The notes under the pieces are model-generated. The model was not told the origin of the DNA, made no database searches, and was given only the letters and a program-made list of their open reading frames with translations. From Taxillus chinensis (Eukaryota; Streptophyta; Magnoliopsida; Santalales; Loranthaceae): a stretch of 64,000 nucleotides of DNA. The stretch spans positions 49,624,900 through 49,688,899 of the forward strand of contig CM042092.1 of the NCBI GenBank assembly GCA_023512835.1, in the 5' to 3' direction. Positions 55,635 through 64,000 of this stretch are shown piece by piece. Made by a program: the position numbers and the translations under genes. Each line of letters starts with the position of its first letter. Position 1 is the first letter of the stretch.

Positions 55635-57790
55635 ATGGCTGAAGAAAGCAGCATGCTGTTCAATACTCGACTCAACTCCGGAGGAGCTGAAGAGCACATC
55701 CTAAATCAAAACAGCAGTAAAAATGTTGATATACCTCAACTTGTTGCTACCGCTACTCCACCACAATGGAGTTCCAATTTCACTCTGACTAAACTTCCAA
55801 AGTTCACACTTGAGCTTTTCTCCCAGTGGAAAGCTCACATGAGGATGTTCATGGTCTGTCACGATCATCTCATGTGGCCGTGTCTTCCACAGAGATACCG
55901 TTTCCGATGACTATCGGAGAACATGAAGTTAGAAGGCCAAAGAACTGATGCTGAACTTACCCATGATGAAAGAGCCTGGCAGTGTGCTAGCGAAAAGGCT
56001 CTCGCAGATGTCACATCATCTTTGGACTCCGAAGCTTTCACGGATGTCCAGGGCTGCACAACAATGAAAGTCGTATAGGATAAGTTGACAATCCTCTATG
56101 AGGGAAGTTAGTCCCAAATGCAGATCATCATCGTGCTCTTCGGTAGAACTTCGAGAGCTTTAATCACTAACCTGGCGAATCCCTCAAAAGCATCTATCGG
56201 AGATTCGGCAAGCTCATCCTTTGAGCTAAAAACTGTCAATGAGCACTACTCTCCATCCCAAATCAATGACAGGTTTTTTTTTGCTCTTTGCCGGATTGCT
56301 ACTACTCCAAGCATCTCCAGGATGCAAGCCGACAAGAACTGGTAGTATGTTCCCCTTGAAGAACTATACGGAGAGCTACCGACTCATGAGGTCAGGTTCA
56401 AATACTCGACCGGGATGAGAAAATAGATCGAAAAGAAAAGGGGGTAGCTTTCAAAGCTAAGAAATGCTTTAGCATACAACGGAATGATGATACGGAAGAG
56501 TCAAAGAACTCGACTCGGACGCTGAAGAAAAAATAGCTCTTCCTGGCCAAATCCTTCGAGCGATTCCTACGGAAAAGTAGAAAGGGATTCGGAAGAGGCT
56601 CCTCATCATCATCCAGAAGGAAGGAGCGATTGGAGTCATGTTCCCAAGAATGCTACAATTGTGGGAAACCCGGTCACTGGGCCAAGGATTGTAAATCCAA
56701 ATCAAAGTCGGTCGATAAAAGTGACAAGGTCAAACCTCGATGCTACACGTCGAAAGCAGCAAGGACAAGATGAAGGTGTTCGTCACAAAGTACGTCGGTG
56801 GCTCGAAAGAAGAGGAGGAATCCTCGGATGATGAGCCAACCCTAAAGCCGAGGTCATGAGTAAATTAGAATCTCTTATCGCTGAACGTGATCATGAAAGG
56901 AATGAGAGACTAATAATTACTCAAATGTACAAAGATATGGAAAATCGAAATAAACGTCTTGAATTTCTTGTTGCTAGACTTGAAAAGGATATAGCCGACT
57001 TCAGGAGTAAAGAGACTTGGTATCATGACTTAAGAGCAGAAAATCATTTGCTAAATACTAACCTAATCGGCTAAAAGTTATTTTAAAAAGACTCGAGAAT
57101 GAACTTGAAAAAGAAAAGGAAATAAATCGTAAGTGGCTAAAATTCGGGGAAATAGCCTCTACGTTTAGGATTGATCCGGACGACATCCGAGTTAAACCTG
57201 GCCTTGGCTCCGAATCATCAACCTCCACACAAGCTACTGAGTGTCCTCCGGATTTCATTCCAAAACTAACCAACCATTATCCTGTTAGTACATCTAAACC
57301 ATTGGATGGTTTCATTTCAGGTGGTACAATAGTCTATGATTGTGGAAGTGAGGCTGTTATTGCTAATCCCGAAGTAGTAGCACCCGTACCTAACGATGAA
57401 GGGAAGGTTGCTACAGTTAAAGCTGAAACTGTAGCACCCAAAAAGAAAGGAAAGGCAAAGGCTAATGCATCTAGGGCCAAGACGCGTCACACCCATTCGC
57501 AAAGGATTAGGCCATAGGGAACAGTGTAGAAAAACCTGTAAAACCAAAGAAACTTGTATCCCCTGTTTGTGCTCCACATCATAGTGTCTGTTCCATCCGT
57601 AGAGAAATAGGTCATTACCAAGTATGAATGTTGGAGTTTATCTGATAACTAGCTTTGTAATCAAGTTCGTATTAATAAAGATCAATTCATCAAAAAGGGT
57701 TCTTTGAGCAAATCAAAATCAAAATCTCATAGTGTCTCTCCCAAGAAAGCCCAAATAAAAGAAGCAACTGACACTAACAAAGTAAAGTCA
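55635..57790 (+). pseudogene. gag: Copia-4 gag
   Basis: Starts MAEESSMLFNTRLNSGG at 55635, 49 bp after the primer site. The first frame runs to 55910 and includes LPKFTLELFSQWKAHMRMFM. Stops and shifts follow (for example near 56080 and 56340). The zinc knuckle CYNCGKPGHWAKDC (56651-56692) is complete, the only intact one among the three copia copies. A helical segment (56856-57074) and a Lys/Ala-rich part near 57400-57470 follow. The protein would package the element RNA. Confidence 0.87.
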
Positions 57791-60700
57791 ACAAATTACT
57801 GACAAATGAGGCCTATCCGTATCATATGGAGGCAATAGTAAAGGTAAGACTGTGGGGTATGACACTTTAACTAACGGCTGTGTATCAATCACTAAAGTTA
57901 CACTAGTCGGAGGTTTGAAGCACAATCTGCTAAGTGTTAGTAATTTATGTGACAAAGGATTTACCGTTTCCTTCTCGTCCAACACCTGCACAGTTAGGGA
58001 AAACTTATCTGGAGATGTTAAGTTATCCGGATTAAGAGATGGGGACATATACTCGGTGGTCTTAAGAAATAATTCTTATGATCCTGTATGCTTACTCACC
58101 AGAGCATCGGATGAAGAAAGTTGGCTATAGCACAAGCATTGGGCACACTTAAATTTTAAGACTTTGTCTAAATTAGCGTCACTTGACTTAGTACACGGTC
58201 TGCCCAAATATAAATACTCCAGAGACTCTCTCTTGTCGAGAATGCCAACTCGCAAGCGGATGAAGCACAACTTTAAGAGCAAATCAGTTAATTCAATAAC
58301 TGCTCCGCTGCAAGTTCTTCACATGGACCTTTGTGGTCCTATTTCTATTGCTTCTCTTGCCGGTGCAAGATATACCCTAGTGGTTATCGATGACTTCACC
58401 AGGTATACATGGGTGATGTTCCTAAAATCAAAGGATCAAACCTTTGAACATCTAGTAGATCTCTTCAACTGGATAAGCAATTCACAAGGACTGAGCATTA
58501 AGTGTATTAGGAGTGATCATGGTACGAAGTTTGATTTTTCCGATATAAAATCATATTGTTCCGAACAGGGCATTCAAAGACGACTTCTCTGCGCCAGGAC
58601 TCCACAACAAAATGGAGTTGCTGAGCATAAGAATTGCACTTTAGTTGAAGCTGGTAGATCCATGTTAGTAGGGGCAAAGCTTCCTCTCAGTCTATGGGCT
58701 GAAGCTATGTCCACTGCATGCTATGTTCAGAACAGAACTCTTATTAATAAGGTTACCATGAAAATACCCTGTGAGATGTGGAGAGGCAGGAAGCTATCAA
58801 TCTCTCATTTCAAAGCTTTTGGGTGTGCTTGCTTCATGTTAAACAACGGCAAAAAGGCCCAGAGTAAATTTGAGCCAAAATCCAATGATGAGATCTTTGT
58901 CGGATATTCTTTACACAAGCAAAGCTTATCGTATTTTCAACAGAAAACGTCTAACAGTTGAAGAATCTATCCATGTTAATTTTGATGAATCTAACCTTGA
59001 CTGGTCAAGTGTAGGATCTTCAAATCCAATTGTCTGAATCACACGGACTCGATTGACTATTCTCGGTTCGGACATGTTCCTCTTATAATTCCTGATGAAT
59101 CACTTAGTATCGGTAAAGCAAGAAGAAATGTTACTGATGATGCTTCAAAAGACTCGAACTCAGGACTTCCACTTAACTCCGGACAAACTGTTATGGACAT
59201 CCATAACTCCAGTGAACCTTCAAGTCCGTCCAGACCTATTCATACTAAAAGTAACGATTCCGAAGAACTTCCAAGTACTTCTAGAACTGTTCATCATATG
59301 GATACAACTAGTCGGAAGAAGCTCAACCAGCCGATATACAAGATCCACCCAATCGCAGAGCTTTAAATCATTAACTACTCACCACCACTTGCATGAACTA
59401 TAGGTGGACTCGGAACCACCCATCATATCAAGTGATTGGTGATCCTACCTGTTGAAGTATGAATGAGGGCATCCACATCCAATCTATGCCTCTACTTGTG
59501 TTTTCTATCACAAATAGAGCCAAAAGTTATGGATGAAGCCCTTCAAGACTCAAACTGGATAGACGTTATGCAAGAAGAGCTTAATTAGTTTAAGAGGAAC
59601 AACGTGTGGACATTAGTACCAAGGCCGAGATCTCAACAAGTCATAGAAGTTAAATGGGTGTTCCAGAACAAATTGGATACTGATGGAATAGTAATCCAGA
59701 GCAAAGCCAGACTGGTAGCAAAAGGATATTGTCAAGCAGAAGGCATTGACTATGACGAAACCTTTGTTCCAGTAGCTAGACTTGAGGCGATCCGAATGTT
59801 TCTGTTGTATGCTTCATATTAAAACTTTCCAGTTTATCAAATGGATGTCAAGAGTGTGCTTCTGAATAGAGATCTTCAAGAAGAGGTCTATGTTGAACAA
59901 CCTTCGAGCTTCATTGAACACAAGGCTGAATATATGGTATATAAACTACGGAAAGCATTATACGGATTGAAGCAAGCTCCAAGAGCCTGGTATGACACAC
60001 TGTCAGAATTCTTGCTGCAACACAACTTCCGAAAAGGGAAGATAGACACCACACTATTTCTACAGAAAGAGAAAGATCATTCTCTGATCGTACAAATCTA
60101 TGTGGATAACATCATTTTCGGATCATCAAATCCGAAGCTTTGTGAAGAGTTTGCGAAGTTGATGACTAGCAAATTTGAAATGAGCATGATGGGAGAATTA
60201 ATGTATTTCCTTGGGATAGAAGTTAAACAAATAAAGGATGGAATCTTCATCAACCAAGCGAAGTACACACGGGACTTAATCAAGAAGTTCGGAATGCAAA
60301 ACTCAACCCCCGTGAAGACTCCCATGTAGTCAGTGCCAAGTTAGATCCTAATCCTAACAGAGAATCAGTAAATGTGACTGAATACAGAGGGATGATTGGA
60401 TCATTGCTGTACCTTACAGCAAGTCGCCCAGATAAAATGTTTGTAACTTGCATTTGTGCAAGATATCAGGCGAATCCTGAAGAGTCACACATGCTTCATG
60501 TGAAACATATATTGTGGTATTTAAAAGGGATAGTGAATTTCAGACTCTGGTATCCAAAGGAGTCCAACTTCTCTTTATCCGGATATTAAATGCTGATTTT
60601 GCCGGGTGTCGCATCGACTAGAAGAGCACTAGCGGTACTTGTCGGTTCCTTGGCAACAGATTGATTTCATGGTTCAGTAAGAAGCAAAATTCTGTATCAA

Positions 60701-61044
60701 CCACTACTATTGAGGTGGAATATATAGCTGTCGGGAGTTGCTGCGCACAGCTTCTTTGGATGCAAAGTCAACTTTGCGACTACGGTTTTATCATGACCTC
60801 TGTTCCGCTATATTGTGACAATACCAGTGCAATTGCCATCAGCGACAATCTTGTTATGTACCCAAAGACCAAGCACATTGAAGTCAGGTATCACTTCATC
60901 CAAGATCATGTTCTTAAAAAGCACATGTCTCTCGAACATGTTGCTACGGATGATCAACTCGCAGACATACTCCCCAAGCCCCTACCTGATGCAAGATTTT
61001 CTAAACTACTCCTCAAATTAGGTATGCTTGACCTATCTGAATAA
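57791..61044 (+). pseudogene. pol: Copia-4 pol: integrase, RT, RNase H (protease site deleted)
   Basis: At about 57795 the sequence jumps over the protease active-site region present in Copia-1 and Copia-3 (no DNG or DSG box). The pre-integrase part is 57852-58130. The frame 58164-58961 (265 codons) holds an integrase core with all three catalytic acids in place: HMDLCGP, RSDHGTKF and NGVAEHKN. RT: 59604-59822 ([13 protein letters not shown]) and 59841-60329 (YGLKQAPRAWYDTLSEFLL); its catalytic box is YVDN, not YVDD (60099-60110). RNase H: 60661-61044, ending LKLGMLDLSE. Stops at 60326 and elsewhere. Confidence 0.9.
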
Positions 61045-62284
61045 TTTCTAATTTATCACTCTAATAGTATATCTTTTTCAAGCCATGCATTATGCTTCAT
61101 GATAAGCGTTAGACATTACATCATCTCGATTATCTTTGCTTATGTCATGCATTATGTTTCTGATAATTTTCTCATATTTTAATTGGGAGAATGCTTGTAT
61201 TTCTTGACTAAAGTCGTTTAAGTTCACATAATTAAAAATATATAAATAACCTCTTTACGATTTCATGATTCCAATTTTCACTCGTCACCACATGTCGAAT
61301 GTTGTTCATATTGATTGCCTTATTAACATGTCTGGTTGAATAAACGAAATGGGTTCGCTCAGAATGCCTAGTGGATGTACTCACAGTTACAGTTTGATCA
61401 ACTTCTGAAGTGGAGTTTCCTAAAGGGTAGGGCAGCGCTATCTCATGATCTAAATTCTATAACAGGAAATGACCATCGAGAGGATCGCATGATCTACGGG
61501 GGAGAAAATGCTTTATTAATTATCAAAGTAATACCCCTCGTATATGTTTTGTGACCTCTTTCCTGGCTGTCTATCTGAGGGGGAGTCTATCACTAAGAGG
61601 ATCGCATGATCTTAAGGGGAGCACAAGCTCTATCTATTACTTCTTAATGACCCCCTAATATGTCTCGGATGCTCCTCCCTCTAAACTCTCTCTTCCTGGA
61701 TCTGACTGGACATGCATTGTTGAATCGAATTGTGGCATGCTTAGATGTTTTTCTTTCTTCAACTGTGCATCTTAATCGGATAATTATTTGCTTGCTCTTG
61801 ACATGTGTTCGTGTATCCATTTTCACTCATGGATCCTCATTTGGACAAATCATGTAATTTTTAATTAATCTTAGCTACGTTGTTCAACAGACGGTTTCAC
61901 TATGTTGACCAATATGAACTTATGTGTTTCTTATCTAACACATGCCTTGATGATAAATATGATCATTCATTCGTATGTATGTGTCTTTTGCATTCCATTT
62001 TAATGCATGAGCTCTGTTTCTCATTAGTTCAGATTATGTGGTTCTTCATAGTCTATTTGTTTATATCCATACTAATCCCTACTTGTTAAAGTTCTTTCTT
62101 TTTTTTTTTTTTTTTTTGTTTTAATATTTTTTTCCCCCCCTTTCTTTTTTTTTTTTTATAATTTATTTTTTTTAATTTTTTTTATCTTTTCTCTCCCCCC
62201 CCAAAAAAAAAAAAAAATATTTTTTTATTTTAATAATATCATTTCTCCCTTCCCTCTTTTTTTTTTTTTTTTTACTTCTTCTTT

Positions 62285-62316
<32 letters not shown>

Positions 62317-62523
62317 CTTCCTTTTCCAACTTTAAAATCTCAAAAAATTAAAAATTAAAAAAAATCTTGCATCGCGTATTTTTGAGGAGGAATCATGATG
62401 GTCCATTAAAGGCACATCTTAGGACGCGTAATCTTCCGAAAGAAGGCAAACGGTTATCATAAATACTTGGTTCTACCGCCTCCACATCATCTCTACATTC
62501 GGAGGCGCCCCACTATCAAGACT
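61045..62523 (+). other. Copia-4 post-pol spacer with PPT-like runs
   Basis: No intact gene. Purine-rich runs: ACGGGGGAGAAAA (61497), GAGGGGGAG (61576) and AAGGGGAGCA (61614). These repeat the PPT form close behind pol, as in Copia-1 and Copia-3. The right end holds the T-rich tract. Confidence 0.65.
62091..62340 (+). repeat. T-rich low-complexity tract
   Basis: 250 bp of T runs with short C and A runs, about 180 bp before the extra ORF. No comparable tract is seen in Copia-1. Confidence 0.95.
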
Positions 62524-64000
62524 AATGACATCACCCTGTCAAGCGGTTCACTGTTCATCTCGCTTAATCCCTAGATCCGTTGACAACTAAGGACTCTGTC
62601 TTATATATACTGGACATTCATGCGCAGTGTGAGTTTACATTTTCCAAATCACTAAAACCTTGCCGCTCTTTTAATGCTCAATGACCTCGCCTTCTTTCCC
62701 CTCTCAATATTCCTCTCAAATGGCACCCAAGACCACTTTCCGGCATTAATCCCGGCCATCTGGTCGATTGGAACGCTGTCTCCAATCCTCCGGCATGGTT
62801 TTTGGACCTACGCCCACTCCTGGAAGCCTTTCACATTCTGAACCTGGTCTCAAATCCTGTCGATCTTCTTATCGATGACATTATTGAGTTCCATTCGCTG
62901 TTACCTCTAGCCCGGCCCATGACGCACGGGTTAACTCCCCTGCTAAGGCTCGGCCCACCTCTCCTGTTGCAAATATCCCCGCTGTTGACATTTCTAGTCA
63001 AAGTGGTTCTACTGCTCCAGATGCCTCTGTTGCTCCGGATGCCCCTTCTGCTGCTGCTGCTACTGACGCTCTATCCAATCCTGTTGACTCCTCTGCCCAG
63101 CGCACACCTGCACCTATTCCTGCAGGGGTGTCCTCTAAAGCCCCAGAGTTGGTGCTTGGACATGCCTCTTTCGGCATGGTCCACTCCGATGCTGTGCACT
63201 CCGCTCAGCTGGACCACCATGCCCAAGCCTAGAGCCCCCAAATTTCTACCATCGCCACTAAGGTTGATGCTCACGGCGCCCAACTCCTCTCCGCCTTGAT
63301 TGACTCTTCCACTTCCATCGAGTAGAAGATGGATCTCGTGGCCTCGTTCGTCCATTCCCTGTCTTCCTCTTTCGCGGACTTGGCCCACATGATGGCTTGT
63401 CCTCCTACCGCTCCTCGGCGATCTACCAAACTGGGGGAGAGAGTGTCATCTGATCCTTCTGCACTATCCTCAACTCATCCGAGAAGCGACCCGCATCTTC
63501 ACTTGCTTCGGGAGTTACTATCCCCAAACGCACTGCTTCTCTCAGCCTAGCTCCTCTAGTGCAGCTCCTCCTTCGACCTCTCCATCCGCGGCTAACACCT
63601 TCCTCCCATCATATGTGGATCGTGATCCTCTTGATGCGGATGGAAGTGTTTTCAATGAAATGACCAGGTATTTTGCGTCCAATGCCGAGCGAAGATGTCT
63701 ATCTGATTTGTACCCCTTCTCCCCTCAAGACATTAAGATTATTCATTACGAGGAGGGTCCCTTACCACAGAAGACATGGATAACTTCTCTTGGCTAGTTA
63801 AGATGGAGATGAGGTTGTTTCCGTCCCTGTACAAGGACGGACACTTGTTTGACGTCTTGCTATGTTGGAATGAGGGCTATCTTCCGGATGTAGCCCACAT
63901 TCGGACCTTCATCAACGAATTGCCGAGGATAGCACACCTTGGAAAACTCTCTCATATATCCTCATTCCGTACTAGGTCGTGACGCCGCATTTCATGCTGG
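62524..64000 (+). pseudogene. extra post-pol ORF of Copia-4, decayed and internally deleted
   Basis: Begins with ATGACATCACCCTGTC, matching the start of the Copia-1 extra ORF. A 165-codon frame (62802-63299) has LRPLLEAFHILNLVSNPVDLLIDDIIEF, similar to the Copia-1 protein. It then jumps at about 62895 to sequence matching the Pro/Ser-rich half, so the compact middle (about 1 kb in Copia-1) is missing. The helix-like run recurs near 63330-63400 (MDLVASFVHSLSSSFADLAHMM). A C-terminal piece at 63776-63982 reads MDNFSWLVKMEMRLFPSL. Stops and shifts throughout. Confidence 0.75.

Larger units (their letters stand above)
54494..64000 (+). mobile_element. Copia-4, Sirevirus-like, 5' LTR truncated, 3' end outside window
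   Basis: Plus-strand member of the Copia-1/Copia-3 family: truncated 5' LTR, primer site, gag, pol ending at 61044, post-pol spacer with a T-rich tract and a decayed extra ORF. The 3' LTR lies beyond the window. Confidence 0.9.

Noticed and set aside
1..64000. Host protein-coding gene
   Set aside because: Every frame over about 100 codons is assigned to a retroelement domain, an antisense shadow or a repeat.

Overview
The window is a plant (angiosperm) intergenic block made almost entirely of nested LTR retrotransposons. I see no host gene, tRNA, rRNA or CRISPR array. The plant assignment rests on the element lineages: Ty3/gypsy chromovirus-like copies with tRNA-Met primer sites, Tat-like and Athila-like elements (the latter with tRNA-Asp primer sites), and Sirevirus-like Ty1/copia copies with an extra ORF after pol. 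The species cannot be told from this sequence. Nearly all coding regions carry stops, frameshifts or lost catalytic residues. They are annotated as pseudogenes, with broken frames described but not repaired.

Layout. (1) 1-6276: internal region and 3' LTR of Gypsy-1; its 5' LTR should end about 149 bp left of the window. (2) 6277-9093 and 30514-32478: an older Tat-like element on the + strand (integrase, post-pol region, 3' LTR start). It was invaded by Gypsy-1, by an Athila-like solo LTR on the - strand (6457-7964, TSD GTAAG), by Gypsy-2 and by an Athila-like element. (3) 9094-30513: Gypsy-2 (TSD AGTAG), the only gypsy copy here with recognisable protease, RT, RNase H, integrase and chromodomain-like segments. 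Its 5' LTR is split by Copia-1 (9588-22281, - strand, TSD GATTT). (4) 32479-35607: Athila-like LTR, gag and a scrambled series of LTR-end/primer-site junctions. (5) 35608-54493: Copia-3 (- strand, left end lost), split by Gypsy-3 (38856-49543, TSD CCCAT). Gypsy-3's 3' LTR is in turn split by an internally deleted element (46528-49011, TSD GTTAA). (6) 54494-64000: Copia-4 (+ strand), head to head with Copia-3 and running off the right edge.

The parts are retrotransposon life-cycle modules: LTR promoters, primer sites, gag, pol and polypurine tracts. Five exact 5-bp target duplications give a relative order of insertions. The most interesting signals are: a large proline-rich ORF of unknown function after copia pol, seen in two copies; a conserved GT...AG interval inside the gypsy LTRs that looks like a leader intron; arrays of ACGT-centred palindromes before the LTR TATA boxes, shared in form between unrelated lineages; and a pol-less derivative family (Gypsy-1 and Gypsy-3) that keeps only gag zinc-knuckle and chromodomain-tail remnants.
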